From JBLHGN01 sp047616325 (GTDB lineage Bacteria > Pseudomonadota > Gammaproteobacteria > Pseudomonadales > Cellvibrionaceae), in contig JBLHGN010000036.1 in the NCBI GenBank assembly GCA_047616325.1, positions 1 to 19,412 of the forward strand: DNA of 19,412 bases, written 5' to 3'. Below, piece by piece: positions 6,959 through 15,952 of the stretch. A program made the translations under genes and the position numbers. Position 1 is the first letter of the stretch. The number at the start of each line of letters is the position of its first letter. The notes below the pieces were generated by a model that had not been told where the DNA came from, ran no database searches, and saw only the letters and a program-made list of their open reading frames with translations.

Positions 6959-7632
6959 ACGCGCTCTGGCTCAAATATTCAGATGTGTTTAATGGCAAAG
7001 CCCCCCGAGAGCGTATTATTCTCGCATTTAGTGTGCTGGCCGCACTTTACTGTATTTTTTATTTTCTATTTTTAGACTCCATGGACAAGCGCAAAGTCCA
7101 ATTGCAGAGTCGGCTAACCATTGCTAATCGCGACGTTACAACCTTGACCGTGGAAGAAAAAGTATTGGCTAAGGCCGTGCTAAATGATCCTAATGCAACT
7201 AAAAAACAAACAGTTCATCTCTTACAGTTACAGCTTAATAATCTCGATGAAAATTTGGAACATATATCGACCGGACTAATACCGTCGGAAAAACTGCCCC
7301 AAGCCCTTCACGACGTACTCAATTCCATGGGTAGTTTGAAACTTATTGGAATGACAACCAAAACCCCACTAAAACTACAATTAATTGATCAAGCGGCGTC
7401 CCAAGAGGGTGGAGAAAGCGCGGCCGAACTTCTTGGCATATATAAACATGCCGTCGATGTGCAGCTAGAAGGAAATTACTTTGCTATAGCGAGTTATCTA
7501 CAGGCACTGCAAAAACTACCGTGGAAATTCTACTGGGAATCAATAGACTACCGCGTCGAGCAATACCCAAAAGCACAGGCAGTGATAGAGGTATATACGC
7601 TGTCTACTGAAAAGGGTTTGATCGGTGGATAA
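6955..7632 (+). CDS. mshJ: MSHA biogenesis protein MshJ (PilO-like)
   Basis: A 225-residue bitopic inner-membrane protein of the PilO type. The membrane helix is at about residues 21-40 (IILAFSVLAALYCIFYFLFL), followed by a coiled-coil region (45-100) and a periplasmic domain with the PilO-like KTPLKLQL and VDVQLEGNYFAIASYLQALQKLPWKFYWESIDYRVE segments; 'W-x-FYW-ES-DY' is characteristic of MshJ. It presumably dimerises with the PilN-like neighbour and carries the PilP-like MshK to the secretin. It overlaps the gene before by 4 bases and the gene after by 8. Confidence 0.85.
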   Translation: MNALWLKYSDVFNGKAPRERIILAFSVLAALYCIFYFLFLDSMDKRKVQLQSRLTIANRDVTTLTVEEKVLAKAVLNDPNATKKQTVHLLQLQLNNLDENLEHISTGLIPSEKLPQALHDVLNSMGSLKLIGMTTKTPLKLQLIDQAASQEGGESAAELLGIYKHAVDVQLEGNYFAIASYLQALQKLPWKFYWESIDYRVEQYPKAQAVIEVYTLSTEKGLIGG

Positions 7633-8089
7633 ATATTTACTAAAAATATTCGGTATAGTGCTAGTCTGTGTGTCGGCTCAGCAGACCTTTGCCCAGCCAT
7701 CCGTTGCGCAACATAGCGATAAATCTAATCAAGGCAACTTAAACAAGAGCAATTCAAATAAAAACAGTTCAAATTCTAGTAGTTCAAGTAGAAGCATTAT
7801 TAACGAGCGCTTAGCTTCGCCGGTCGAGTCAAAAGTGGTTCCGTTAAGAGATCCCACTCAGCCGTTCTCCTATTCTTCCAAGTACTCGAAGCGAGAAGCA
7901 CCTAAATTGCAAGCAATATTTTTTGGCAATGGTAGAAAGGAAGCCATTATAAACGGCACACTATTGCGCGAGGGTGATCGTTTTGGTGAACACCGTGTTA
8001 TAAAAATTTCCTCCGATCGGGTGTCGTCCAGCATCGACGGTGTTGCACAGACATTAACTCTACGATCCAGTATTTTTGAGAAGCCATAA
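7625..8089 (+). CDS. mshK: MSHA biogenesis protein MshK (PilP-like)
   Basis: A 154-residue exported protein. A signal peptide is seen at residues 1-23 (LKIFGIVLVCVSAQQTFA), followed by an Asn/Ser/Lys-rich low-complexity linker at about 32-58. The C-terminal part begins LRDPTQPF, the motif by which PilP/GspC/MshK proteins open their domain, then LQAIFFGNGRKEAIINGTLLREGDRFGEHRVIKIS, a small beta-rich HR-like domain expected to contact the N-domains of the secretin MshL. GTG 7625 is the start that preserves the signal peptide; it overlaps the mshJ stop. No lipobox is visible, so unlike PilP this appears to be a soluble or loosely anchored periplasmic protein. Confidence 0.82.
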   Translation: MDKYLLKIFGIVLVCVSAQQTFAQPSVAQHSDKSNQGNLNKSNSNKNSSNSSSSSRSIINERLASPVESKVVPLRDPTQPFSYSSKYSKREAPKLQAIFFGNGRKEAIINGTLLREGDRFGEHRVIKISSDRVSSSIDGVAQTLTLRSSIFEKP

Positions 8090-8092
8090 ATA

Positions 8093-9877
8093 ATGAAAGA
8101 AAAAAGAAAAATACTAAAAACCCTGGGTTATCTGCTGAAGAGTATAAGTGCTATTGCTGCGCTGGGGCTTCTGTTGAGTGCTTGTGCTGAGGTTTCACAA
8201 AAACAAACATCGATAGAAAAAACAATAGATTCAGTGGTCGAACAACAAAATGAAAGGTCGAAGTTACATGTGCCGTACGTTATAAGTAATGCCTTATTGC
8301 AGGGTGGGGGCCAAGGAGGTTTGCAGGGAGGACTGCTGGGAGACCAGGGGAAAAATAATTTAGCTGAAGATGCAAAAAGAAAAGCAAGTAGAGTTAGAGA
8401 AAAGCGCTTTAATATATCCGTCAACCAAGTGCCAGCGAGAACCTTTTTTCTTAGTTTAGTGGCCGATTCTGGTGTGAATGTGGTTGCTCACCCAGAAGTT
8501 TCTGGTTCCATTTCACTAGAACTGAAAAATGTTACGGTGGATGAAGTGTTAAACGTGACACGTGAAGTGTACGGGTATGAATATCAATATAAACGTGGCA
8601 TTTACAGTATTTACCCTCGTAAAATTCGAACGGAGATATTTGCCATAAATTATCTCGATGTGCAGCGAGTTGGTGTTACGGACACTAGTGTGTTGATCGG
8701 AAAAATCACATCAAGCAGCTCCGGTAGTAGCGGAGGTAACAGTAATTCAGGAAACTCCGGTTCTTCGCAAAATTCAAGTGACAGTGCCAGCCTGCTAGGG
8801 TATCTCGGCAATGGTGAGCATTCAGGGGGTGGCGAACAGATCAGCCCTGGAACTCGCGTGCAAACTCTGAGTAAAACTGATTTTTGGACGGGTTTGAATG
8901 AAGCGCTTTTGGCCATAGTCGGCGGCGATGGAGAAGGCCGTATGGTAATGACCAATTCACAGTCTGGACTGGCAGTGGTAAAAGCCCTGCCGCGAGAATT
9001 AAGTGCCGTGCGTGACTTTTTAGAACGCTCAGAACTTAGTGTTAAGCGCCAGGTGGTATTAGAAACCAAAATCTTAGAAGTGCGCCTTAATGATGGTTAT
9101 CAGACCGGTGTAAATTGGGGTGCAATTACTGGGCAGTTGGCATTAAGTGAGACCAACACCCTGAACGGCTCACTTTCAGATATTGTTTTTGGCGGTAAAG
9201 GCAATGCTGAATCGTTGGTGTCTTCGGTATTAAATGTTGCCGATATTTCTAATTTATTGTCTCTGCTGGAGCAGCAGGGCAGTGTGCAGGTATTGTCGAG
9301 CCCAAGAATTTCCACAGTTAATAATCAAAAGGCGGTCATTCGAGTTGGCTCAGATGAGTTTTTTGTGACAGGTATTTCTAACTCTACTACCTCAAGCGCT
9401 TCCTCGATCGTCAATACGCCCGAAGTTGAGTTGGATTCATTTTTTAGTGGCATATCACTTGACGTGACACCGCAAATATCGGCCGACGGTGAAGTCATTC
9501 TTCATGTACACCCTTTGGTGAGTAATGTGCAAGATCAAATTAAAAAAATCGATGTGGCTGGAAATAGTTTTTCCCTGCCGCTTGCGCTGCGCGATGTACG
9601 TGAGTCCGATAGTATTGTTAAAGCCAGAAGTGGTCAGGTTGTCGTGTTAGGCGGTTTAATGCAGGAATCCACTTCTGAACTCGATGGCAAGCGTCCATTT
9701 ATTGGAGACATTCCTCTATTAAATATTTTTTTCAAAACAAAACAAAAAACTGTAGTAAAAACAGAGTTGGTAATTCTAATGCAGCCCATAGTGGTAGAGG
9801 AGGGCACCTGGGAAGAGGAAATATCACGCGGTGCTGGCCGCATTCATACGCTATCCGACGAGTATCGCACTCGCTAA
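8093..9877 (+). CDS. mshL: MSHA outer-membrane secretin MshL
   Basis: A 594-residue secretin forming the outer-membrane gate for the pilus. The signal peptide ends in a lipobox, LLLSAC, with Cys31 as the predicted acylated residue, so it is likely self-piloting. A Gly/Gln-rich stretch (about 71-85) comes next, then the short secretin N-domain (FNISVNQVPARTFFLSLVADSGVNVV, about 109-175). A Ser/Gly/Asn-rich linker (about 206-232) interrupts the following region. The secretin core carries RQVVLETKILEVRLNDGYQTGVNWG, VLSSPRISTVNNQKAVIRVG (about 402-421), ITPQIS-type DVTPQISADGEVILHVHP and VVLGGLMQES (about 518-527). It starts 3 bases after mshK with GAGAAG upstream and ends 9 bases before mshM. 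Confidence 0.93.
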   Translation: MKEKRKILKTLGYLLKSISAIAALGLLLSACAEVSQKQTSIEKTIDSVVEQQNERSKLHVPYVISNALLQGGGQGGLQGGLLGDQGKNNLAEDAKRKASRVREKRFNISVNQVPARTFFLSLVADSGVNVVAHPEVSGSISLELKNVTVDEVLNVTREVYGYEYQYKRGIYSIYPRKIRTEIFAINYLDVQRVGVTDTSVLIGKITSSSSGSSGGNSNSGNSGSSQNSSDSASLLGYLGNGEHSGGGEQISPGTRVQTLSKTDFWTGLNEALLAIVGGDGEGRMVMTNSQSGLAVVKALPRELSAVRDFLERSELSVKRQVVLETKILEVRLNDGYQTGVNWGAITGQLALSETNTLNGSLSDIVFGGKGNAESLVSSVLNVADISNLLSLLEQQGSVQVLSSPRISTVNNQKAVIRVGSDEFFVTGISNSTTSSASSIVNTPEVELDSFFSGISLDVTPQISADGEVILHVHPLVSNVQDQIKKIDVAGNSFSLPLALRDVRESDSIVKARSGQVVVLGGLMQESTSELDGKRPFIGDIPLLNIFFKTKQKTVVKTELVILMQPIVVEEGTWEEEISRGAGRIHTLSDEYRTR

Positions 9878-9886
9878 GAGGTTGGC

Positions 9887-10828
9887 ATGTATAATGATTT
9901 TTTTGGGTTTTCTGAACATCCTTTTTCATTAACACCAGACACACTTTTTTTTCTCAATCAACAAAGTCATCGAGAAGCGCTAAATACAATGTTGGTGGCT
10001 TTAAAACATTGCGAGGGTTTTATAAAAATTGTCGGTGAGGTGGGAACCGGTAAAACACTGCTGAGTCGAATTTTGCTCTCGCGTTTGAATGGTGATTTTG
10101 TTACGGCCTACATTCCCAATCCCTATCTTTCTCCTGATGAGTTAAAGTCCTTTGTTGCCATGGAAATTGGTGCGCAATGCGGTGAAAATATGCCCGCGCA
10201 TATATTGATGTCGTCGATCTACCGCAAACTTATGCAGTTGGCTAGAAATGGTAAACAGGTGGTGCTGGTGGTGGACGAGGCACAAGCTATGCCGCGAGAG
10301 ACTATAGAATGTTTGCGTTTATTGACCAATCTAGAAACCGAAAAGCGAAAGTTATTGCAAGTGGTAATTTTGGGGCAGCCAGAACTAGATAACTTGTTGT
10401 CACGTTCAGATCTTCGCCAGTTGAAACAACGAATTATATTTTCTGAATATTTGCACCCATTCAGTCGTGAAGGTGTTAAAGAATATATACTTCACCGAAT
10501 GTCTTTAGCGGGGTTGGAGAATAAAAAACTATTCAGTTGGTCAGCCCTTACCCTGATGTACTGCGGCTCTGGTGGAATTCCCCGACTAATCAATATTCTC
10601 GCTCACAAGGCGCTTATCTGCGCCTATGGGCGCGGTGACAAAACGATTTCAGCATGGCATGTGGCCAAGGCCATCGCGGATACCCAAGAGAGCCGTTGGC
10701 TGGGCAAGATGTGTGCGCTGCATTGCAAAGTGCCGTGGTCGATAACCGCTGCATATTTGCTGGCCCTTCCGGCTTTACAGTCACTCTTTCAAGCTCATGA
10801 TATTTTTATTCTAGGTGTTGCTATATGA
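9887..10828 (+). CDS. mshM: MSHA biogenesis ATPase MshM (ExeA-like AAA)
   Basis: A 313-residue ExeA/GspA-type AAA ATPase. It opens MYNDFFGFSEHPFSLTPDTLFFL, the classic ExeA-family start. Walker A GEVGTGKT is at 50-57, Walker B VVLVVDEAQ at 125-133, and the sensor-like VILGQPEL near 160-167, followed by the winged-helix-like region SRGEGV-type FSREGVKEYILHRMSLAGL and GGIPRLINILAHKAL. A hydrophobic stretch near the C-terminus (about 290-312) may be a membrane anchor, but there is no peptidoglycan-binding domain as in GspA. It is thought to help place the secretin or organise the pilus complex. ATG 9887 has GAGG upstream. It overlaps mshN by 4 bases. Confidence 0.9.
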   Translation: MYNDFFGFSEHPFSLTPDTLFFLNQQSHREALNTMLVALKHCEGFIKIVGEVGTGKTLLSRILLSRLNGDFVTAYIPNPYLSPDELKSFVAMEIGAQCGENMPAHILMSSIYRKLMQLARNGKQVVLVVDEAQAMPRETIECLRLLTNLETEKRKLLQVVILGQPELDNLLSRSDLRQLKQRIIFSEYLHPFSREGVKEYILHRMSLAGLENKKLFSWSALTLMYCGSGGIPRLINILAHKALICAYGRGDKTISAWHVAKAIADTQESRWLGKMCALHCKVPWSITAAYLLALPALQSLFQAHDIFILGVAI

Positions 10829-12300
10829 GCTTGATAAACGACGCACTACAAGACCTAGACGCCCGAACGGGGTCAAATAATTCTATATCTGTTGAAGGTT
10901 TTGCGCTTGAACACAGCTCAGTAATAAGATCATCGCGTCTAACGGCTGTGCTAAACATAAGTTTTGCTTCTATTTTACTCTTCAGTGGTATGGGTATGTA
11001 TCACTACGGTACGGTTTTGTTTTCTGATGCCCCGCAAGTGGCTACTGATGATTTGGAAGCCGGTCAGTTGTTAGGCACGATCACTTCGCCCTCGGCTATT
11101 GAATTGACCGATGATAATCGTGTTGCCGGTAGTGCGGAGCAAGTTTCGGTTGGTAGGATAGCAGTCAATGACGAGATATCTGATGCCCAGCTTGTGGTAA
11201 ATGCTAATGCGGTTAATTTAGATAACACGTTCAGTAGCCATCAAGGGATAACGCCAATATCGCCAGAATATAAAACTGTAGTTGATGTGTTAAAAAAAGC
11301 AGAATCGGCCTTAAAGCATAATCGCTTAACCATACCTACAGGAGAAAATGCGTTGTTTTATTTCTCCCAAGTACTTGAGCTTCAGCCAGAAAATTCACGA
11401 GCGCTAGCAGGTGTTGCCGAGGTGAAGCGACTTTATCTGAAGCAGTTAGATTATGCACTTAAGGCGAAGAAAGTTGTTCTCGCCTCTAGTTTGCTTGAAC
11501 GTTTGCGTGTGCTGAATATTTCAGAAGAAAAAGTTGCGATGTACAAAAATGAATTTTTCGATGTTAGTAGGTTCGCAGAAAAAAAACATAAGAAATGGGA
11601 CCCTGACAATCAAATCAATAAAAAGTCGACGCCAAATAGTACCTCTGAATTGGCTGAAATTGTTCCTGCTAACCTCCAAGAACCTGGTCATATTAGTATT
11701 GTAACATCAGATGCATCGAAGGATTTTATGGCGCTAGAACGGGCCCAATTTCTAAGTGGGCAAGGTCAGCAAACTACAGGGCTGCAAGAATTGAAAGAGT
11801 TTGTTTCACGCTCGCCCTTTGCAATTAATAGTACAGTGTACCTAGTTGACTCACATATTAATCTGATGAACTTTAGCGAGGTTGAGGCAATACTTGCCGC
11901 TTTGCCACCTAAACACACTGCTTTACCTTATCTAAATGCGCGCTTGGCTAGTGCTACAGGCAGCACCGCCGCCGCTATTCGTATTCTTGAAAGTAATACG
12001 GCGGCAGATGAATTATATCGATCTCAAATAGGGTTTTTGGCTGCGCTATACCAAAGCGATCAGCAATACATAAAATCTCGCGACCTCTATCGCCAGCTAT
12101 TAACGCGGTACACCAACGACGCAACCTATTTGCTCGGCTATGCCATCACTTCGGATGCGCTTGGCGAAATACAAAATGCGATTCTGTCCTATCGAACTTT
12201 ATTACGTGACGGACGCCAAGATTCAAACATTAAAAAATTTATGGAACAGCGCATAGCCGCGCTCGCACCAATTGACGTGGCGGAGGTAAGTCAATGGTAG
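10825..12300 (+). CDS. mshN: MSHA biogenesis protein MshN (TPR protein)
   Basis: A 491-residue inner-membrane protein. The cytoplasmic N-terminus MSLINDALQDLDAR is the MshN signature (usually SxINxMLxDLDxR). A membrane helix lies at about 40-60 (TAVLNISFASILLFSGMGMYH), then a long weakly conserved periplasmic stretch, then tetratricopeptide-like repeats in the last third, e.g. ALFYFSQVLELQPENSRALAGVAEVKRLYL, LYRSQIGFLAALYQSDQQYIKSRDLYRQLL and YLLGYAITSDALGEIQNAILSYRTLL. TPR proteins in this position act like PilF/GspB-type scaffolds for the secretin or platform; the precise role is not settled. It overlaps both mshM and mshE, and its last codons carry the strong ribosome binding site for mshE. 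Confidence 0.87.
   Translation: MSLINDALQDLDARTGSNNSISVEGFALEHSSVIRSSRLTAVLNISFASILLFSGMGMYHYGTVLFSDAPQVATDDLEAGQLLGTITSPSAIELTDDNRVAGSAEQVSVGRIAVNDEISDAQLVVNANAVNLDNTFSSHQGITPISPEYKTVVDVLKKAESALKHNRLTIPTGENALFYFSQVLELQPENSRALAGVAEVKRLYLKQLDYALKAKKVVLASSLLERLRVLNISEEKVAMYKNEFFDVSRFAEKKHKKWDPDNQINKKSTPNSTSELAEIVPANLQEPGHISIVTSDASKDFMALERAQFLSGQGQQTTGLQELKEFVSRSPFAINSTVYLVDSHINLMNFSEVEAILAALPPKHTALPYLNARLASATGSTAAAIRILESNTAADELYRSQIGFLAALYQSDQQYIKSRDLYRQLLTRYTNDATYLLGYAITSDALGEIQNAILSYRTLLRDGRQDSNIKKFMEQRIAALAPIDVAEVSQW
12282..12286 (+). promoter_or_regulatory. Strong ribosome binding site for mshE inside mshN
   Basis: GGAGG (in GGAGGTAAG) lies seven bases before ATG 12294, within the last codons of mshN. 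It is among the best Shine-Dalgarno sequences in the window and suggests that the assembly ATPase is translated efficiently and coupled to mshN. Confidence 0.75.
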
Positions 12301-14039
12301 GTACTGAGAATTCTTCCCCTCACAAGCGTATACGCATTGGCGATTTGTTGGTTGCGCAACAGTTAATTAGTCAAGACCAGCTGGAAAAAGCCCTGGCAGA
12401 ACAACGAAATACGGGTAGAAAGCTCGGTCGTCAATTAATAGAAATGGGCTATCTCGAAGAAAATGCTCTTTTATCCCTGCTTTCAGAGCAATTGAGTATT
12501 CCCTTCGTTGAGTTAAAATATTTTCGTTTTAATCCAGAGCTTGTGCAGAGTTTGCCAGAAACTTTAGCGCGGCGCTACCGGGTTATGATGTTGCGTGAGG
12601 ATGCAGAATCCGTATTGTTGGGTATGTCGGATCCTACCGATATTTTTTGTCTTGACGACTTGCAAAATGTAATTGCAAAGCCCATTAAAACGGCGGTAGT
12701 GCGGGAATCCGAGCTGCTAGATATTCTCGATATCGCCTACAGCCGCGCAGACGAAATCGCTAACCTTGCGGAGCAGTTGGACGAAGAGTTAAAGGGTGAT
12801 TCGGTAGATTTTTCCGACATTGTTACCGACGCCACCGACAGCGATGCTCCTGTTGTTAAACTGCTACAAAAAATATTTGAAGAGGCGATGAGTACGCGGG
12901 CTTCCGATGTGCATATCGAACCCGATGAAACGGTTCTGCGTATCCGACAGCGTATTGATGGTGTGTTGGTAGAGCAAGTGATGAACGAAAAGCGTATTGC
13001 AAGTGCCTTGGTAGTACGCTTGAAGTTGATGTCCAATTTGGATATTTCTGAAAAAAGAATGCCGCAAGACGGCCGCTTTAATTTGCGTTTGTCCAACCAT
13101 AATATCGACGTGCGTTTATCCACCATGCCAGTGCAATATGGCGAGTCTGTCGTTATGCGAATACTCGATCAAACCGAGGGTATTCGCAGCCTCGAAGAAG
13201 TGGGAATGCCGGAAAATTATATGAAGCGCTTTCGCCACGTTATCAGTAGGCCTCACGGATTGGTGTTGGTAACTGGCCCCACGGGTAGCGGTAAAACAAC
13301 CACTTTATATGGAGCTCTGTCTGAATTAAATACACCAGAACGTAAAATAATTACCGTAGAAGATCCGGTCGAGTACCGTTTGCCTCGCATCAGTCAAGTG
13401 CAAACTCATGATAAAATTGGGCTTGACTTTGCGGTGGTTCTGCGCGCCGCTTTACGGCAGGATCCCGACGTGTTGTTGGTGGGTGAAATTCGTGATGCCG
13501 AATCGGCTGAAATAGCCTTGCGAGCGGCCATGACAGGGCACATGGTGTTGTCAACGCTACACACAAACGATGCCGTAACGTCGGCTTTGCGCCTGATAGA
13601 TATGGGGGTGGATCCCTACTTGGTTGCATCCAGTTTGCGAGCGATTATAGCCCAGCGACTTGTCCGAAGAATTTGTGCTAGCTGTGCGGAGGACTACACC
13701 TTAAACGAATCTGAAGAGCGTTTATTTAAAAGTATAAAAACGGATTATGTAGGAAAAATAAACTTCAAGCGCGGCGCTGGTTGCCCCCATTGTTTTAATA
13801 GCGGTTATCGCGGACGAATAGGGGTATTTGAATTATTGGAAATAAATGGACCAATGGCCGATGCGCTGCGCGACAACAGTGTGCGAAGATTTAACGATGC
13901 AGCTCATGCGCACCCCCATTACCGCCCGTTAAGTGCCGGTGCGCTCGATTTTGCTATGCAGGGAGTTACCACTATAGATGAAGTGTTGCGCGTATCTGCT
14001 CAAGTGGAAGACGAAAGTCTTTCCGAACTTGCCAATTAG
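12294..14039 (+). CDS. mshE: MSHA extension ATPase MshE with c-di-GMP-binding MshEN domain
   Basis: A 581-residue hexameric assembly ATPase of the GspE/PilB family that powers pilus polymerisation at the inner membrane. The N-terminal MshEN region (about 11-70) reads KRIRIGDLLVAQQLISQDQL...ALAEQRNTGRKLGRQLIEMGYLEE, two tandem motifs like those shown in Vibrio cholerae MshE to bind c-di-GMP. The catalytic part has Walker A GPTGSGKT (328-335), the Asp box (ITVEDPVEYRL), Walker B LLVGEIRD (394-401) and His box LSTLHTND (419-426). A tetracysteine zinc site is formed by C461, C464, C497 and C500. The start ATG 12294 overlaps the mshN stop and has GGAGG at 12282-12286. It is followed after 13 bases by mshG, its usual platform partner. 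Confidence 0.95.
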   Translation: MVGTENSSPHKRIRIGDLLVAQQLISQDQLEKALAEQRNTGRKLGRQLIEMGYLEENALLSLLSEQLSIPFVELKYFRFNPELVQSLPETLARRYRVMMLREDAESVLLGMSDPTDIFCLDDLQNVIAKPIKTAVVRESELLDILDIAYSRADEIANLAEQLDEELKGDSVDFSDIVTDATDSDAPVVKLLQKIFEEAMSTRASDVHIEPDETVLRIRQRIDGVLVEQVMNEKRIASALVVRLKLMSNLDISEKRMPQDGRFNLRLSNHNIDVRLSTMPVQYGESVVMRILDQTEGIRSLEEVGMPENYMKRFRHVISRPHGLVLVTGPTGSGKTTTLYGALSELNTPERKIITVEDPVEYRLPRISQVQTHDKIGLDFAVVLRAALRQDPDVLLVGEIRDAESAEIALRAAMTGHMVLSTLHTNDAVTSALRLIDMGVDPYLVASSLRAIIAQRLVRRICASCAEDYTLNESEERLFKSIKTDYVGKINFKRGAGCPHCFNSGYRGRIGVFELLEINGPMADALRDNSVRRFNDAAHAHPHYRPLSAGALDFAMQGVTTIDEVLRVSAQVEDESLSELAN

Positions 14040-14052
14040 GGGCGCATGAGTT

Positions 14053-15273
14053 ATGCCTCAGTATAAATTTCAAGGGCGAACAGGGCAGGGCCAAGCCGTC
14101 GACGGTATGCTGCAGGCGGCCTCGGTGGATGCTGTGGCGAGTCAGTTACTGGGCCGAGGTTTGACCCCGGTAAAAATTCAAGAGGTTAGTGCCAGCGCAA
14201 GCTACATCAAAGACCTGGAAGATTTACTCGGAACTAACAAAGTATTGCCGGTAGACTTGATTATGTTTTGTCGGCAGATGTACACCATTACCAAAGCAGG
14301 CATCCCCTTAACGCGAGGTTTGCGAGGTTTGGCCGCTAGTATTCGTCACGAAACATTTCGCGATGTATTAAACGATGTTGCCGAGCGTCTGGAAGCGGGA
14401 AGTGCCTTGTCGTTGTCTATGCGGGCTCACCCTAAAGTATTTAATGAATTATTTGTTAGCATGATAAATGTTGGCGAAACCAGCGGTAAGTTGGATCAAA
14501 TATTTTTACAGATTGGTTTTTATGTTGAGCGTGACGAAGAGACAAAAAAGCGAATAAAGTCGGCTATGCGCTACCCGTCTTTTGTAATGATGGCACTTGC
14601 CGGTGCGATAACTGCAATTAATATATGGGTGGTTCCCGCTTTCGCCGATATGTTCGCCAATTTTGGCGCCGAGCTACCAATAGTAACTAAAATTCTTATC
14701 GGTATGTCTTATGTTTTTGTAAACTACGGAATCTATTTGTTTGTTGGCCTAGTGGCGCTAGTGGCGCTAACTATACATTATTTAAGTACCAAAGACGGTG
14801 CTGAAAAATGGGGGCGATATAAACTTAAGCTCCCTATAGTCGGGGGGCTTATTGATCGGGCTTCGATGGCGCGGTATTCGCGTAGTTTTAGTTTGATGCT
14901 GCGTGCGGGTGTGCCAATAACCCGCGCATTAAATTTGTGTGCGGCGGCAATCGATAACCCCTATTTGGGTAACAAAATATTGAGAATTAGAGAAGGTATT
15001 GAGCACGGAGACTCTCTATTGCGTACGCATTTGCAGGCGAAAATGTTTACTCCACTGGTATTGCAAATGATAGCGGTAGGCGAGGAAAGTGGCCAAGTAG
15101 ATGAGCTGTTGTCGGAGGTTGCTGAGTTTTACGAGCGCGAAGTGGACTACGATTTAAAAACACTCACCGATCGAATAGAACCAATTTTAATTATCGTAAT
15201 GGCGATATTTGTAACCATACTCGCACTGGGTATATTCTTGCCCATGTGGAGTATGTACGATATTCAGAAGTGA
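14053..15273 (+). CDS. mshG: MSHA inner-membrane platform protein MshG
   Basis: A 406-residue GspF/PilC-family platform protein. Two homologous T2SSF domains are visible, marked by the paired motifs VGETSGKLD (140-148) and VGEESGQVD (342-350) with the preceding helices (FCRQMYTITKAGIPLTRGL at 72-90; RYSRSFSLMLRAGVPITRAL at 274-292). Membrane helices lie at about 175-197, 214-244 and 373-398. It works as the rotating base on which MshE acts to insert pilins. ATG 14053 follows mshE by 13 bases. After it there is a 97-base gap before mshF, the first sizeable break in the operon. Confidence 0.94.
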   Translation: MPQYKFQGRTGQGQAVDGMLQAASVDAVASQLLGRGLTPVKIQEVSASASYIKDLEDLLGTNKVLPVDLIMFCRQMYTITKAGIPLTRGLRGLAASIRHETFRDVLNDVAERLEAGSALSLSMRAHPKVFNELFVSMINVGETSGKLDQIFLQIGFYVERDEETKKRIKSAMRYPSFVMMALAGAITAINIWVVPAFADMFANFGAELPIVTKILIGMSYVFVNYGIYLFVGLVALVALTIHYLSTKDGAEKWGRYKLKLPIVGGLIDRASMARYSRSFSLMLRAGVPITRALNLCAAAIDNPYLGNKILRIREGIEHGDSLLRTHLQAKMFTPLVLQMIAVGEESGQVDELLSEVAEFYEREVDYDLKTLTDRIEPILIIVMAIFVTILALGIFLPMWSMYDIQK

Positions 15274-15370
15274 ACTATTGTGCTGAAGCCCATGCATGCT
15301 GGAGTCGATATTTATTTTGTTTGATGGGTAACAAAGCTTTTGGCGTTTTGTTAGCAAGAGAGACAATCTA

Positions 15371-15904
15371 ATGGAAAATAATAACTATCTTAAAGAGTCG
15401 CAACAAGGGCGGCCCCGCCTGCTAGAGTTTTTGCTTGTACTCACTGTTGTTGGCTTGTTGATTTTTATAGCGGTACACTTTTATCAGGAGCCAATAGAAC
15501 GATCCAAATCGTCTATGGTCGAGTTTCATTCCGGCGTATTTTCACGAATGGCGTCTAATCTACACGCGGTTGCCAAAACGGCTACTTATGCTGGAACTAT
15601 TCCTTTGCAAAACCAGCTTGTCTTTTTAAATGAGCATGATTGGCCCGCTAATACCGACCCAAATTTGTCGCCCCTGTCAAAAAATCAAACCGTAGAAGGT
15701 TGTCGGCAGTTGTGGAATGCTTTTTTTAGCAATGCGCCAAGCAGTTCGATTGCTGGGGGCAAGGACTTAAACCAGAGCAACTACATAATATCCTTAAGAA
15801 ATAACACCATTTGTCGTTATAAATTTGCAAGAAAACAGGAAGGATCCAATTTCTTTGACTATGATGTTATTAGTGGCGCGGTAACGGTCGTTCACCCCAA
15901 GTAA
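15371..15904 (+). CDS. mshF: MSHA biogenesis protein MshF
   Basis: A 177-residue protein with one N-terminal hydrophobic helix (about 17-36, LLEFLLVLTVVGLLIFIAVHFY) and a probably periplasmic remainder containing two Cys (VEGCRQLW and NTICRYKF). The position between mshG and mshA and the NEHDWPANTDP segment fit MshF; MshB is the alternative. The helix resembles a type IV pilin N-terminus (RLLEFLLVLTVVGLL) but a Gly at -1 giving Glu at +5 is missing (Gly13 would put Glu at +6). ATG 15371 has AGAGAG eight to thirteen bases upstream. Function in the family is poorly defined. Confidence 0.65.
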   Translation: MENNNYLKESQQGRPRLLEFLLVLTVVGLLIFIAVHFYQEPIERSKSSMVEFHSGVFSRMASNLHAVAKTATYAGTIPLQNQLVFLNEHDWPANTDPNLSPLSKNQTVEGCRQLWNAFFSNAPSSSIAGGKDLNQSNYIISLRNNTICRYKFARKQEGSNFFDYDVISGAVTVVHPK

Positions 15905-15941
15905 ATCTGACTTGTTATTTTTACGTGGTATTCGGAGTAAG

Positions 15942-15952
15942 TGCTCAGAGCA
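15942..15952. repeat. Short palindrome TGCTC-A-GAGCA in the mshA leader region
   Basis: TGCTC and GAGCA flank a single A, a perfect 5-1-5 palindrome about 140 bases before mshA. It could be an operator half-site; with so short a match it could also be chance. Confidence 0.25.

Noticed and set aside
8650..9069. 139-codon - strand frame inside mshL
   Set aside because: Its Pro/Ser-rich translation is the complement of the Gly/Ser-rich secretin linker; no independent support.
12737..13126. 129-codon - strand frame inside mshE
   Set aside because: Antisense shadow of the conserved ATPase domain.
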